DNA of 64,000 bases from Halorubrum salipaludis. Lineage in GTDB: Archaea; Halobacteriota; Halobacteria; Halobacteriales; Haloferacaceae. Location of the stretch: the NCBI RefSeq assembly GCF_002286985.1, contig NZ_NSKC01000009.1, positions 165,800-229,799 on the forward strand, given 5' to 3'. Shown in pieces: positions 52,773-62,803 of the stretch (position 1 is its first letter; each line of letters starts with the position of its first letter). The translations under genes and the position numbers were made by a program. Below the pieces are notes generated by a model, which ran no database searches, was not told where the DNA came from, and saw only the letters and a list, made by a program, of their open reading frames with translations.

Positions 52773-54131
52773 TCAGCAGGCGCAGTAGTAGTCGCGGTCG
52801 ACGAACTCCGTCTCCAGCAGCTTCGCGGCGGGCGCGGGGTCGGAGGGGCGGTAGACGCCGGTGGTCAGGTCCCCCTCGCGCTCGAAGTCGCCGGCGACGA
52901 GCCGCCGCCAGTCGGCGGCCGACAGCTGGTCCCAGAACGCGTCGTCGCCGGCGAGCAGGGAGAGGTAGTCGCGGAGGTACACCCACCGCGTCGGCTCGAT
53001 CCCCGGCGACTCGTACTCGGCGTCGGTGACGGCGGCGTACGCCGCCATCGGGAGGTTCGCGCCCGCGGCGACCGGCATCCCGATCCACTTCCACGGCCGG
53101 GTGTTGACGTCGAGCAAGAGGAACTCCCCGCGGTCGTCGTCGTACACGAACTCCGCCTCGCTGATCCCGTGGTAGCCGGCGTCGTCGAGCACGGCGAGCG
53201 CGCGCGCCTCGATGTCGGGCTCGTCGGCCGTCTCCACCAGACACGAAGTGCCGAACTGCTGGGGGTATCGCACCGCGGCGTTGCCGACGACTCCGAGGGC
53301 GTCCTCGACGCCCGATGGCGGGACGTACGACGCGAGCGAGTGGTCCCGGCCGGTCGCGATGTCGACGCGCTTCTGGGCCATCACGGCGATCCCCTCCTCC
53401 TCTGCGGCCGCGACCGCGTCCGCGAACTCCTCGCGGTCGGCGACCTCCAACACGTTGGTGCCGAACGCCTCCTCGAAGTCCCGTTTGAGCTCGGGCTTCA
53501 CCACGAGCGGGAACCCCAGCGCCTCGGCGGCCTCGTCGAGGGTGGCGTCGGCGTCAGGGGTTCCCGTCGCCGCGTCCGCCGTCTCCGCGAGCCGGTACGT
53601 CTCGGGATACGGCACGCCGAGCGCCTCGCAGGTCGCGTACAGCTCCGACTTGTTCAACACGTCGTCGAGCGTGTCGATCCCGGCGAACGGGAGCCGGACG
53701 CCCTCGGGATCGGCCCGCGCGTACGCCAGCGCCCACTCGTCCATACAGCCGAACGCGACCGCCTCGCGGCCGATCGCGTCGACGACCGCCTCCACGTCCT
53801 CGCGGAACCCGTCGAGGTCGTCGAGCGGGTACGTCACCGCGCCCGCGAAGTCGACCGCGTCCGAGGGGGGTGCGAGCCCGTCGTGGCGACGGGTTCCGTC
53901 GGCGCCGGCCCGACCGCCCCCGCTGGTCCGGCCGCCCCCGCCGGCCTCCCCGCCCCCAACGTCGTCGCTGGGGCGGTCGAGCGCGATCACGGGCACGTCG
54001 TGGGCGTCGAGCGCGCGGGCGACGCCGAGTCCGGTCACGTGTGCGTTGCTGACGAGCGCCGGCGGTCGGTCGAAGGAGACGTCCGCGAGCGCGTCGATCA
54101 GCGCGTCGGTCGAGCGGAACTGCTCTGCCAT
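52773..54131 (-). CDS. ATP-grasp carboxylate-amine ligase-like protein
   Basis: 452-aa ATP-grasp protein of the carbamoyl-phosphate-synthase-like group. An N-terminal domain (1-150, holding a Gly/Asp-rich insert at 55-85) is followed by the ATP-grasp: FPLVVKPELKRDFEEAFGTN (about 225-245), VMAQKRVDIATGRDHSL and the Mg-binding EFLLLDVNTRPWKWIG (about 350). Substrate unknown. The protein ends in CAC. ATG 54131 is favoured by a TATA-like CCTTTGTATC 20-29 bases upstream; an ATG three codons earlier is possible. Confidence 0.85.
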   Translation of the reverse strand: MAEQFRSTDALIDALADVSFDRPPALVSNAHVTGLGVARALDAHDVPVIALDRPSDDVGGGEAGGGGRTSGGGRAGADGTRRHDGLAPPSDAVDFAGAVTYPLDDLDGFREDVEAVVDAIGREAVAFGCMDEWALAYARADPEGVRLPFAGIDTLDDVLNKSELYATCEALGVPYPETYRLAETADAATGTPDADATLDEAAEALGFPLVVKPELKRDFEEAFGTNVLEVADREEFADAVAAAEEEGIAVMAQKRVDIATGRDHSLASYVPPSGVEDALGVVGNAAVRYPQQFGTSCLVETADEPDIEARALAVLDDAGYHGISEAEFVYDDDRGEFLLLDVNTRPWKWIGMPVAAGANLPMAAYAAVTDAEYESPGIEPTRWVYLRDYLSLLAGDDAFWDQLSAADWRRLVAGDFEREGDLTTGVYRPSDPAPAAKLLETEFVDRDYYCAC

Positions 54132-54281
54132 ACGTCCCATCGGCGGTCCGGATACAAAGGCGCACCAGTATCGGCTCTGCGTGCCACTACCGGTGACGGG
54201 ACCGCGGCGACCGCTCCGGGCGCGAGCGGTCGTCGAACGCGACACAACGCGCTTTTACTCGCGTGGCGCCACCGATCCGGT

Positions 54282-54839
54282 ATGGGCGAACGCGAGAGCG
54301 ACATCGACGCCGAGACCGAGGCCGCGGGCGAGCGCGCGGCCGACGACGAACTCCCCGGCCGCGTCCGCCGCGCGTTCGCGGACCACGGCTCCTTCGAGCC
54401 CGCCGGCGACGGGCTCTGGACCGCGGAGACGACCCCCTTCGACGCAGAGGTGCGCGCCGAGCCGGCGGCGGACGGCCGGATCCGCTTTTCCGTCACCGTC
54501 CGGGTGCCGACCCTCTCCGCGACGACGGCCGACGAGGTCGCCGACGTGGTCGAGGAGGGATGGATCGAGACGTTCGAGCTCCGCGTCGTCGACGTGGGCG
54601 GGGTCACCCGCGGCGACCGCGCGTTCGACCCGACCGTGTCGATCGGCGACGACGAGATCGCGGTCGCGTTCGAGCTGACCGACAGCAACGAGCGGCGCGG
54701 CGTCGACGACGCCGGGTCCCTGATCGACTTCGTCGAGGGGACGTACGTGCAGGGCGTCATCCCCGGCTACGAGTACACGGAGCCCGTCGACGGGCTGCTC
54801 TCGGCGGCGCGCCAGCAGGGGAACGGCGGCGGGCTCTAG
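54282..54839 (+). CDS. DUF5813 protein
   Basis: 185-aa acidic soluble protein of the haloarchaeal DUF5813 group. It contains an RVRRAFADHGSFEPAGDGLW segment, a central beta region (IRFSVTVRVPTLSATT, FELRVVDVGG) and SLIDFVEGTYVQGVIPGYEY, typical of the family. Function unknown. An AT-rich CTTTTACTC (54252-54260) stands 22-30 bases upstream of ATG 54282. Confidence 0.8.
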   Translation: MGERESDIDAETEAAGERAADDELPGRVRRAFADHGSFEPAGDGLWTAETTPFDAEVRAEPAADGRIRFSVTVRVPTLSATTADEVADVVEEGWIETFELRVVDVGGVTRGDRAFDPTVSIGDDEIAVAFELTDSNERRGVDDAGSLIDFVEGTYVQGVIPGYEYTEPVDGLLSAARQQGNGGGL

Positions 54840-54877
54840 GCCGATAGGGGCAAATGCCGGGAGCCCCTAGACCGGGT

Positions 54878-55201
54878 ATGCTCGCGCTGTTCGGGTTCGT
54901 CAGCCTCGTCGCCCTCGTGGCCTTCCACACGCTTATCGCCGGGGTGGCGACCCGATTCTTCCGGCTCCGGCTGAACACCTCGTGGGGGTCGGTCGTGTAC
55001 ACCCTCGTGTTGACCCCGATGCTGCTGCTGCTCTCGATGCTGGTGTTCACCGGCGTCCTCAACGTCGGCGCCGGAGTCAACCTCGGCAGCCCGACGCTGG
55101 TCGTCGCGCTGCTCGTCGCGCTCCCGCTGGTGCTCGGCGCGGCGATCGACTACCTCTACGTGCCCTCCCCGGACGACGTGGAGCTGCCGGACACGAGCTA
55201 A
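54878..55201 (+). CDS. Small membrane protein (DUF7991-like)
   Basis: 107-aa integral membrane protein with three helices (about 3-24, 39-60, 73-93). Start ATG 54878 (MLALFGFVSLVALVAFHT) places the first helix at the very N-terminus; an ATG at 54854 would add eight polar residues. A short conserved tail YVPSPDDVELPDTS ends it. Function unknown; probably transcribed with the preceding gene (38 bases apart). Confidence 0.75.
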   Translation: MLALFGFVSLVALVAFHTLIAGVATRFFRLRLNTSWGSVVYTLVLTPMLLLLSMLVFTGVLNVGAGVNLGSPTLVVALLVALPLVLGAAIDYLYVPSPDDVELPDTS

Positions 55202-55216
55202 CGCGGACGCAGCGTC

Positions 55217-55810
55217 CTACTCGTCCACCAGCTCCGCGAGGACCTCCTCCACCCGCGCGATGACCGCCTCCGGCGACCGCGAGGCGTCGACGCGGACGAA
55301 CCGGTCCGGCTCCGCGTCGATCAGTCGCTCGTAGTTCTCCCGGACTGCGGCGAGGTAGCCGTCCTGTTCGAACTTGTTCGTCCGGCCCGCGCGCTCGGCG
55401 GCCTCGCGCGCGCCCAGGTCGAGGTAGATCGTCGCGTCCGGCGGCCGCGAGAAGGCGGCGTGGATCCCCTTGATGTACTCCAGCGGGCGGTCGATCTCGA
55501 CGTCGCTGGCCGCGAGCGTCGCCGCCTGATACGCGAACCGGGAGTCGGAGTACCGGTCGGAGATCACGAGCCCGCCGTCGGCGAGCGCGGGCGCGATCGT
55601 CCCCGAGAGGTGGTCGGCGTGGTCGGCCGTCAACAGGAACAGCTCCGCGAGGGGGTCAGCGTCGTCGGCCGCGATCGACCGGTCGACCGCCTCCCCGTAC
55701 CAGCTGTCGGTGGGCTCGCGGGTGAACATCGCGTCGGGGTACACGTCGTGGAGCGCCTCCCAGACGGTGGTCTTCCCGCTTCCGTCGAGCCCCTCCAGCG
55801 TGATCAGCAT
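55217..55810 (-). CDS. tmk: Thymidylate kinase
   Basis: 197-aa P-loop kinase converting dTMP to dTDP. P-loop [11 protein letters not shown] (5-15), the DR[YH] motif [13 protein letters not shown] (about 82-94) with Y and R, and the LID region [18 protein letters not shown] (about 137-154) are in place. ATG 55810. Monocistronic and convergent with the previous gene (15-base gap). Confidence 0.95.
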   Translation of the reverse strand: MLITLEGLDGSGKTTVWEALHDVYPDAMFTREPTDSWYGEAVDRSIAADDADPLAELFLLTADHADHLSGTIAPALADGGLVISDRYSDSRFAYQAATLAASDVEIDRPLEYIKGIHAAFSRPPDATIYLDLGAREAAERAGRTNKFEQDGYLAAVRENYERLIDAEPDRFVRVDASRSPEAVIARVEEVLAELVDE

Positions 55811-56030
55811 GGTCGCGCTCCGGCGCGGCGAGGAATAAACGGCGCGGGTTTCGACGGACGCCTCTCGGCGGCCGCCCGTTCCGACGGACGCGCTCGGCGG
55901 CGCGGAGTCCGACGGACCCCTTTTTAGTGGCTCCGGATGGAACCGCCGGCATGGTCGCCGATACACGTCACGTCCGCCACATCCGCCACATCGGCTACAC
56001 CCGTCACGGTCGCGCGCCGCGGAGGCATCG

Positions 56031-57464
56031 ATGGTAGACGTCGCGATCTCCGTCACGCGGGTGGTCGCGGCGCTCGTGTTAGTCGTGTTGAACGGCTTCT
56101 TCGTCGCCTCCGAGTTCGCGTTCGTGCGCGTCCGCTCCACGTCGGTCGAGCAGCTGGCCGCGGAGGGGCGCCCGGGCTCGGGGGCGCTCCAGGACGTGAT
56201 GGGGAGCCTCGACGACTACCTCGCGGCGACGCAGCTCGGGATCACGATCGCGTCGCTCGGGCTCGGGTGGATCGGCGAGCCCGCGGTCGCGGCGCTGATC
56301 GAGCCGGTGCTGGGTCCCCTGCTGCCCGCGAACCTCGTCCACCTCGTCGCGTTCGCGATCGGGTTCAGCGTCATCACGTTCCTCCACGTCGTCTTTGGGG
56401 AGCTGGCGCCGAAGACGATCGCCATCGCGCAGGCGGAGCGGGTCGCGATGCTGTTGGCGCCGCCGATGAAGCTCTCCTACTACCTGTTCTCGCCCGGCAT
56501 CGTCGTGTTCAACGGGGCGGCCAACGCCTTCACGCGCATGCTCGGCGTCCCGCCGGCCTCGGAGACGGACGAGACGATGGAGGAGCGGGAGATCCGCCGC
56601 GTGCTCGCGCGCTCCGGCGAGGCCGGCCACGTCGACGATGCCGAGGTCGAGATGGTCAACGCCGTCTTCGACCTCGACGACACGGTGGTCCGCGAGGCGA
56701 TGGTCCCTCGGCCGGACGTGACGAGCATCCCGGCCGACGCCGACCTCGCCGCGATCCGCGCGACCGTGCTGGAGGCGGGCCACACCCGGTATCCGGTGGT
56801 GTCCGACGACGACGCGGACCGAGTGGTCGGCTTCGTCGACGTGAAGGACGTGCTCCGCGCGGGCGAGGCGGGCGAGGAGTCGGTCACCGCCGCCGACCTC
56901 GCGCGCGACCTCGTGGTCGTCCCCGAGACCACGTCGCTCAGCGACCTCCTCGTGCAGTTCCGCGACGAGCGCCGACAGATGGCCGCGGTCGTCGACGAGT
57001 GGGGCGCCTTCGAGGGGATCGCCACCGTCGAGGACGCGATCGAGACGCTCGTCGGCGACCTCCGCGACGAGTTCGACGCCGAGAGCGCCGAGCACGCGAT
57101 CCGGAAGGCCGGCGAGGGGACTCACGAGGCCGACGGGTCGGTGTCGCTGTCCGTCGTCAACGACGCGCTGGGCACCGACTTCGACGGCGACGGGTTCGAG
57201 ACGCTCGGCGGACTCGTGCTCGACCGGCTCGGCCGCACCCCGAGCCCCGGAGACACCGTCTCGGCCGGCGAGTACGGCTTCGAGGTCACGGCCGTCGACG
57301 GGGCGCGGATCTCGACGATCCGGATCGAGGAGGCCGTCGGCGCGGGCGACGGCGACGAAGCGAGCGATGAGACGGACGACAACGGCGAAGCGAGCGATGA
57401 GACGGACGACAACGGCGAAGCGAGCGACGGTATCGACGCGGGCGACGAGACGAACGACGCCTGA
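56031..57464 (+). CDS. CNNM/HlyC/CorC-family transporter-like membrane protein
   Basis: 477-aa hemolysin-type protein. DUF21 membrane domain with four helices (residues 5-170, with [20 protein letters not shown]), two CBS domains (about 215-330, [18 protein letters not shown]), and the CorC_HlyC C-terminal domain (about 345-430, [20 protein letters not shown]). The family transports Mg2+ or Na+. The acidic tail (about 436-477) carries two 9-residue repeats [14 protein letters not shown] from a 27-base tandem repeat. ATG 56031. Confidence 0.92.
   Translation: MVDVAISVTRVVAALVLVVLNGFFVASEFAFVRVRSTSVEQLAAEGRPGSGALQDVMGSLDDYLAATQLGITIASLGLGWIGEPAVAALIEPVLGPLLPANLVHLVAFAIGFSVITFLHVVFGELAPKTIAIAQAERVAMLLAPPMKLSYYLFSPGIVVFNGAANAFTRMLGVPPASETDETMEEREIRRVLARSGEAGHVDDAEVEMVNAVFDLDDTVVREAMVPRPDVTSIPADADLAAIRATVLEAGHTRYPVVSDDDADRVVGFVDVKDVLRAGEAGEESVTAADLARDLVVVPETTSLSDLLVQFRDERRQMAAVVDEWGAFEGIATVEDAIETLVGDLRDEFDAESAEHAIRKAGEGTHEADGSVSLSVVNDALGTDFDGDGFETLGGLVLDRLGRTPSPGDTVSAGEYGFEVTAVDGARISTIRIEEAVGAGDGDEASDETDDNGEASDETDDNGEASDGIDAGDETNDA
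57354..57425 (+). repeat. 27-base tandem repeat inside the CNNM/CorC-like gene
   Basis: Units of the form GACGACAACGGCGAAGCGAGCGATGAGACG repeat with 27-base period, giving [10 protein letters not shown] repeats in the acidic tail. It is in frame, so copy number changes would alter only tail length. Confidence 0.7.
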
Positions 57465-57558
57465 CGCGCGGCGCTCCTCCGTTCCCGCGAGCCGCCTGTG
57501 TCCCCGTCCCCACGAACCGCCGCGGCCCTTTTTACCCGCACGCCGCGAGGGTGGGCGT

Positions 57559-58428
57559 ATGTTCGACCGGATCCTGTTCCCGACCGACGGCGGCGAGGGA
57601 GCGAGCGCCGCGTTCGATCACGTCCTCGATCTGGCCGTCGACCACGGCGCGACGGTCCACGTCCTCAACGTCGCCGACACGACCCACGACAGCGTCACGC
57701 GGATCGGCGGCGAGGTCGTCGACGTGCTCGAACGCGAGGGCGAGGAGATCGTCGCGGCGGCGGCGGACCGCGCCGCGGAGCGGGGCGTCGAGACGGTGAC
57801 CGAGGTGTTACAGGGAGGCGTCGCCGAGACGATCGCCGCGTACGCCGGGGAGTACGGGATGGACCTCGTCGCGATGCCGACCCGCGGCCGGACGGGGCTC
57901 GACCGCCTGCTCCTCGGGAGCACGACCGAGCGCGTCGTCCGCGAGTCGACGGTGCCGGTGCTCAGCGTCCGCCCCGACGGCGAGACGGTGCGGTACCCCT
58001 ACCGGAGCGTCCTCGTGCCGACCGACGGGAGCGAGCGCGCCGGCGACGCCCTCGACCGGGCGCTGGCGCTCGCCGAGCACGCGGGCGCGACGGTCCACGT
58101 CCTCTCCGTCGTCGACGTGGGCAGCGTCGGGATCGAGGGGTACGCCGGAATCGACGCGCTGGTCGAGGACACCGAGGAGACGGTCGCGGCGGCCGCGGCG
58201 ACGGTGCGGGAGGCTGGCGTCGAGACGGTGGAGGCGGTCGAGGTCGGATCGTCCGCGGCGCGCGGGATCCGGGCGTACGTCGACGAGAACGACGTCGACC
58301 TCGTGGTCATGGGGACGCAGGGCCGGACCGGCGTCGAGCGGTACCTGCTCGGGAGCGTCGCCGAGCGCACCGTCCGGACGTCGCCGGTACCCGTGATGAC
58401 GGTCCCAGATCCGGGCGAAGGCGTCTGA
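57559..58428 (+). CDS. Universal stress protein, two USP domains
   Basis: 289-aa protein of two fused USP domains (1-140 and about 150-285). Each has the ATP loop: MPTRGRTGLDRLLLGSTTE then VVRESTVPVLSV, and MGTQGRTGVERYLLGSVAE then TVRTSPVPVMTV. Each starts RILFPTDGG or SVLVPTDGSE. Likely ATP-binding stress regulator; tandem USPs are common in haloarchaea. ATG 57559. Confidence 0.93.
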   Translation: MFDRILFPTDGGEGASAAFDHVLDLAVDHGATVHVLNVADTTHDSVTRIGGEVVDVLEREGEEIVAAAADRAAERGVETVTEVLQGGVAETIAAYAGEYGMDLVAMPTRGRTGLDRLLLGSTTERVVRESTVPVLSVRPDGETVRYPYRSVLVPTDGSERAGDALDRALALAEHAGATVHVLSVVDVGSVGIEGYAGIDALVEDTEETVAAAAATVREAGVETVEAVEVGSSAARGIRAYVDENDVDLVVMGTQGRTGVERYLLGSVAERTVRTSPVPVMTVPDPGEGV

Positions 58429-58515
58429 GGCGGCCGATTTCTCCGGGGAAGCCCGCGTCATCTCCGCGTCTGACGCCGCGGTAGGTTTAGGGGCGTTCCG
58501 TCCGTTGAGAGACGC

Positions 58516-59412
58516 ATGAAAGTGTTGGTAGCCGGCGGAACCGGATTCATCGGGTCGTACCTCTGCCGCGCGCTCGCTGACGGGGGTCACGAGGTGACGG
58601 CGCTCTCCCGATCGCCGAGCGACGCGCCGGAGGGGGTCGCGTCCGCGACGGGGGACGTCACCGATTACGACTCGATCGCCGGGGCGGTCGAGGGACAGGA
58701 CGCCGTCGTGAATCTGGTCGCGCTCTCGCCGCTGTTCGAGCCGAAGGGCGGGAACGTCATGCACGACCGGATCCACCGGGGCGGGACCGAGAACCTCGTG
58801 CGCGCGGCCGAGGAGGCCGGGGCGGAGCGGTTCCTCCAGCTGAGCGCGCTCGGAGCCGACCCCGACGGCGACACCGCGTACATCCGCGCGAAGGGGGAAG
58901 CCGAGGAGATCGTCCGCGAGAGCGGCCTCGGCTGGACGATCTTCCGCCCCTCGGTCGTCTTCGGCGAGGGCGGCGAGTTCGTCTCCTTCACCAAGCGACT
59001 GAAGGGGATGTTCGCGCCGGGCGTGCCGCTGTACCCGCTCCCCGGCGGCGGGAAGACGCGGTTCCAGCCGATCCACGTCGAGGACCTCGTCCCGATGCTG
59101 GTCGCGGCGCTCGAAGACGACGAGCACGTCGGCGAGACGTACGAGGTCGGGGGCCCGGAGGTCCTGACCCTGCGCGACGTGACGGACCTCGTGTACGAAG
59201 CCGAGAAGAAGGGGGTCACGATCGTCCCCCTCCCGATGCCGCTCGCCCGGATCGGGCTCAGCGTGCTCGGCGCCGTCCCCGGGTTCCCGATGGGGCCCGA
59301 CCAGTACCGGTCGTTGCAGTTCGACAACACGACCGCCGACAACGACGTCGCGGCGTTCGGCGTCGACCCCGCCGAACTGACCACCCTCGGAAACTACCTC
59401 GGGGTGGCGTGA
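58516..59412 (+). CDS. NAD(P)-binding protein of the NDUFA9-like group
   Basis: 298-aa short-chain dehydrogenase/epimerase-type Rossmann protein resembling the complex I NDUFA9/NAD-dependent epimerase group. Nucleotide loop GGTGFIGSYL (8-17); the usual YxxxK reads YIRAKGEAE (about 121-129), keeping Tyr and Lys; FRPSVVFGEGGEF is family-like. Quinone-binding or stabilising roles exist in homologues; enzymatic activity uncertain. Monocistronic. Confidence 0.85.
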   Translation: MKVLVAGGTGFIGSYLCRALADGGHEVTALSRSPSDAPEGVASATGDVTDYDSIAGAVEGQDAVVNLVALSPLFEPKGGNVMHDRIHRGGTENLVRAAEEAGAERFLQLSALGADPDGDTAYIRAKGEAEEIVRESGLGWTIFRPSVVFGEGGEFVSFTKRLKGMFAPGVPLYPLPGGGKTRFQPIHVEDLVPMLVAALEDDEHVGETYEVGGPEVLTLRDVTDLVYEAEKKGVTIVPLPMPLARIGLSVLGAVPGFPMGPDQYRSLQFDNTTADNDVAAFGVDPAELTTLGNYLGVA

Positions 59413-59530
59413 TGGCGGGGAATCGGCCGCAATTCGGGGGACTGCGCCGCCGCGTCGCCGCCGAGCCGGACGCGGCGGGCGGGTTCGTGTCAACGAGCCG
59501 AATATCACGGGCAATAACGGCAACCGAAGG

Positions 59531-59575
59531 TTTAAATACGCGATCACGTTCTGTTCATTTCAAACGCGGAGGGAG
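59531..59575 (+). promoter_or_regulatory. TATA box, short leader and Shine-Dalgarno of cetZ1
   Basis: TTTAAATA (59531-59538) is about 45-50 bases before ATG 59582, so a leader of some 20 bases is expected. GGAGGGAG (59568-59575) stands six bases before the ATG, an SD-like site, unusual among the leaderless starts around it. Confidence 0.6.
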
Positions 59576-59581
59576 CACACG

Positions 59582-60760
59582 ATGAAACTTGCAATGATCG
59601 GATTCGGACAGGCGGGGGGGAAAGTCGTCGACAAATTCCTTGAGTACGACAAGCGCACGGGCTCGGAGATCGTCCGGGCGGCCGCGGCCGTCAACACGGC
59701 CAAGGCCGACCTGATGGGCCTCGAGCACATCGCCGAGGACCAGCGCGTGCTCATCGGCCAGTCGCGCGTGAAGGGCCACGGGGTCGGCGCCGACAACGAG
59801 CTCGGCGCGGAGATCGCCGAGGAGGACATCGACGAGGTGCAGGGCGCCATCGACTCGATCCCGGTCCACGAGGTCGACGCGTTCCTCGTCGTCGCCGGGC
59901 TCGGCGGCGGGACCGGCTCCGGCGGCGCGCCGGTGCTCGCGAAACACCTCAAGCGCATCTACACCGAGCCCGTCTACGGGCTCGGCATCCTGCCGGGCAG
60001 CGACGAGGGGGGCATCTACACCCTCAACGCGGCCCGCTCGTTCCAGACGTTCGTCCGCGAGGTGGACAACCTGATGGTGTTCGACAACGACGCCTGGCGG
60101 AAGACGGGCGAGTCCGTGCAGGGCGGCTACGAGGAGATCAACGAGGAGATCGTCCGGCGGTTCGGCATCCTCTTCGGCGCCGGCGAGATCCAGCAGGGCC
60201 AAGAAATCGCCGAGAGCGTCGTCGACTCCTCGGAGATCATCAACACGCTCTCCGGCGGCGGCGTCTCCACCGTCGGCTACGCCGAGGAGGAGGTCGAGGA
60301 GCGCACCTCCGGTGGGCTGCTCTCGCGGCTCCGCGACGACAACGGCGGGGACGAGCTCGACAGCGCCCACACCACGAACCGGATCACCAGCCTCGTGCGC
60401 AAAGCGGCGCTGGGGCGGCTCACGCTCCCCTGTGAGATCGAGGGCGCGGAGCGCGCGCTGCTCGTGCTCGCCGGCCCGCCGGAGTACCTCAACCGGAAAG
60501 GTATCGAGCGCGGCCGGAAGTGGCTCGAAGAGCAGACCGGCTCGATGGAGGTCCGCGGCGGCGACTACCCGTACCGCGGCGCCGGCTTCGTCGCGACCGT
60601 CATCCTGCTCGCGGGCGTCACGAACGTCCCGCGGATCAAGGAGCTCCAGCAGGTCGCCATCGAGGCGCAGGACAACTTAGACGAGATCCGCGAGGAGAGC
60701 GACGAGAACCTCGACGACCTCGTCAGCGACGACGGCGACGAACTCGAATCGCTGTTCTGA
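59582..60760 (+). CDS. cetZ1: Tubulin/FtsZ-like cytoskeletal GTPase CetZ1
   Basis: 392-aa tubulin-superfamily GTPase that controls cell shape and motility in haloarchaea. T1 loop FGQAGGKV (8-15), T4 tubulin signature GGGTGSGG (108-115), and the T7 catalytic glutamate E218 in [11 protein letters not shown] are present. The C-terminal 25 residues are an acidic tail with [14 protein letters not shown]. It matches CetZ1 of Haloferax closely by memory of the family. cofC starts 13 bases after the stop and cofG follows, the order known in Haloferax. Confidence 0.95.
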   Translation: MKLAMIGFGQAGGKVVDKFLEYDKRTGSEIVRAAAAVNTAKADLMGLEHIAEDQRVLIGQSRVKGHGVGADNELGAEIAEEDIDEVQGAIDSIPVHEVDAFLVVAGLGGGTGSGGAPVLAKHLKRIYTEPVYGLGILPGSDEGGIYTLNAARSFQTFVREVDNLMVFDNDAWRKTGESVQGGYEEINEEIVRRFGILFGAGEIQQGQEIAESVVDSSEIINTLSGGGVSTVGYAEEEVEERTSGGLLSRLRDDNGGDELDSAHTTNRITSLVRKAALGRLTLPCEIEGAERALLVLAGPPEYLNRKGIERGRKWLEEQTGSMEVRGGDYPYRGAGFVATVILLAGVTNVPRIKELQQVAIEAQDNLDEIREESDENLDDLVSDDGDELESLF

Positions 60761-60773
60761 GGCGACCCTCCCG

Positions 60774-61463
60774 ATGGAGGTCCTCGTCCCGTTTTCGACC
60801 GACCGCCCCAAGTCGCGACTCTCCGCGGTCCTCGCGCCCGACGAGCGCGCCGCGTTCGCGCTCGCGGCGCTCCGCGACGTGCTCGACGCGATCGACGAGG
60901 CCGGCGGCGAGCCGCGGGTGTTGGCGACCGGCACGGTCGACGCCGACCTCCCCTGTCCGGTGACGGTCGACGACCGCCCCCTGACGGAGGCGGTCAACGG
61001 GGCGCTTGACGCGCGGCTCAAAGGCGGCGGAGCCGACGGCGACGCCGCCGAGCGCGTCGCGGTCGTCATGGCCGACCTCGCGCTCGCGACGCCGGACGCC
61101 CTGCGGGAGCTGTTCGCGGCCGGCCGCGAGGCCGACCTGGCGCTCGCCCCCGGCCGCGGCGGCGGCACGAACGCGTTCGTCGCCTCCCACCCGGAGTTCC
61201 GGGTCGACTACCACGGCGCCTCCTACCTCGATCACCGCCGGATCGCCGCCGAGATCGGCGCGGGTGTCGCGGTGGTGGACTCTCATCGGCTCGCGACCGA
61301 CATCGACGAACCGGCCGACCTCGCGGAGCTGCTGATCCACGCCGAGGCGAACGCTGCCGACGGCGGGAGCGACGGTGGAGAGAAGCGGGCGTCGCGGTGG
61401 CTCCGCGACGCCGGCTTCGCGCTCGATACGACCGACGGGCGGGTCGGCGTCGAGCGGGAGTGA
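60774..61463 (+). CDS. cofC: 2-phospho-L-lactate guanylyltransferase
   Basis: 229-aa GTP transferase that activates 2-phospholactate (or PEP) for coenzyme F420 synthesis. The fold is nucleotidyltransferase-like: start [29 protein letters not shown] (D instead of the usual DxP), [10 protein letters not shown] and [12 protein letters not shown]. The last 35 residues are an unrelated polar extension. ATG 60774, 13 bases after cetZ1; the pair may be co-transcribed. Confidence 0.92.
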   Translation: MEVLVPFSTDRPKSRLSAVLAPDERAAFALAALRDVLDAIDEAGGEPRVLATGTVDADLPCPVTVDDRPLTEAVNGALDARLKGGGADGDAAERVAVVMADLALATPDALRELFAAGREADLALAPGRGGGTNAFVASHPEFRVDYHGASYLDHRRIAAEIGAGVAVVDSHRLATDIDEPADLAELLIHAEANAADGGSDGGEKRASRWLRDAGFALDTTDGRVGVERE

Positions 61464-61525
61464 GGCGGGACGGGGAGGCGGCGACGGCCCTGAGCGAGCA
61501 GCCCAACCGGATCCGCGACCGCGAT

Positions 61526-61535
61526 CCTTTTTGAG
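61526..61535 (+). promoter_or_regulatory. TATA-like box for cofG
   Basis: CCTTTTTGAG, 23-32 bases before GTG 61558; suggests a separate cofG promoter and supports the GTG. Confidence 0.5.
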
Positions 61536-61557
61536 TCCGGACCGCGGAGGGACGAAC

Positions 61558-62730
61558 GTGTTCGCGGCCGCCGACGAGTACGGGATCGAGATCGAGCCCG
61601 ACCCCGAACGGGTCGAGCGGCTGCTCTCGGTCGCGCCGGACGACGTCGATCCCGCCGACCGGCTCACCTTCGCCCGGAACGTGTTCGTCCCGCTGACGAC
61701 CGCCTGCCGGTACACCTGCACCTACTGCACCTACTACGACGTGCCCGGCGAGGCGTCGCTGCTGTCTCCCGAGGAGGTGCGCGAGCGCTGTCGCGTGGGC
61801 GCCGACGCCGGGTGCACGGAGGCGCTTTTCACCTTCGGCGACGAGCCGGACGACCGGTACACCGCGGTCCACGACCAGCTCGACGAGTGGGGGTACGACT
61901 CGATCCACGACTACCTCTACCGGGCCTGCGAGATTGCCTTGGAGGAGGGGCTGCTCCCGCACTCGAACCCGGGCGACCTCACCGAGTCGCAGTTCGCCGC
62001 CCTCCGCGAGGTGAACGCCTCGATGGGCGTCATGCTGGAGACCACCGCCGACGTCGACGCGCACAGCGGCGGCCGCCGGAAGACCCCCGGTCAGCGCCTC
62101 AACACCATCAGGGCCGCGGGCCGGCAGGGGGTGCCGTTCACCACCGGAATCTTAGTCGGCATCGGCGAGGGCTGGCGCGACCGCGCGGAGAGCCTGCTCG
62201 CGATCCGCGAGCTCCACGAGCGACACGGCCACGTCCAGGAGGTGATCGTCCAGAACGTCGTCCCGAACGAGCGCTCGGACTTCGCGAAGCCCGACCTGGC
62301 GACGATGCGCCGGGTCGTCGCGATGGCGCGGGCCGCGCTCCCGCCGGCGGTGTCGGTGCAGGTCCCCCCGAACCTCTCGCCCGCGGCCGATCTCGTCGAC
62401 TGCGGGATCGACGACCTCGGCGGCGTCTCGCCTGTCACGGACGACTACGTCAATCCGGACTACGCGTGGCCCGACCTCGACGGCCTCCGGGCGGTCGCCG
62501 ACGCCGGCGGGATGCCGCTTCGCGAGCGCCTCCCGACCTACGCGCGGTACCTCCCTGACGGCCTCAGGCCGAATGGCGTCGATCCCGCCCCGGCGCCGAC
62601 GGACCGCGACGCCTGGATCCCGCCGGCGGTCCGCGATCGGATCCGCGAGGACGACCCGCACGGGCGGCGGCTCCGCGGCGTCGCGCGGGGGGACGGACCG
62701 CTCGACCCGCGGCCGGCGCGCGGGGACTGA
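61558..62730 (+). CDS. cofG: FO synthase subunit 1 (radical SAM)
   Basis: 390-aa radical SAM enzyme that with CofH forms the F420 precursor FO (7,8-didemethyl-8-hydroxy-5-deazariboflavin). The [4Fe-4S] motif C50-x3-C54-x2-C57 (CRYTCTYC) is present, as are FTFGDEPDDRY, PHSNPGDLTESQF, ASMGVMLETTADVD and GQRLNTIRAAGRQGVPFTTG of the TIM barrel. GTG start at 61558, 95 bases after cofC. Confidence 0.94.
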   Translation: MFAAADEYGIEIEPDPERVERLLSVAPDDVDPADRLTFARNVFVPLTTACRYTCTYCTYYDVPGEASLLSPEEVRERCRVGADAGCTEALFTFGDEPDDRYTAVHDQLDEWGYDSIHDYLYRACEIALEEGLLPHSNPGDLTESQFAALREVNASMGVMLETTADVDAHSGGRRKTPGQRLNTIRAAGRQGVPFTTGILVGIGEGWRDRAESLLAIRELHERHGHVQEVIVQNVVPNERSDFAKPDLATMRRVVAMARAALPPAVSVQVPPNLSPAADLVDCGIDDLGGVSPVTDDYVNPDYAWPDLDGLRAVADAGGMPLRERLPTYARYLPDGLRPNGVDPAPAPTDRDAWIPPAVRDRIREDDPHGRRLRGVARGDGPLDPRPARGD

Positions 62731-62775
62731 GGGGACGACCGACCCGGCATAAACAACTGCGCTGCCAGTAGCTTC

Positions 62776-62783
62776 TTTAAATA
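62776..62783 (+). promoter_or_regulatory. TATA box for the MscS gene
   Basis: TTTAAATA, 21-28 bases before ATG 62804; supports this ATG over GTG 62798. Confidence 0.65.
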
Positions 62784-62803
62784 CCCATCCGAATGGGGTG
62801 ACG

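Noticed and set aside
57354..57425. 27-base tandem repeat as an intergenic regulatory array
   Set aside because: It lies in frame within the acidic tail of the CNNM/CorC-like protein, so it is a coding low-complexity repeat.
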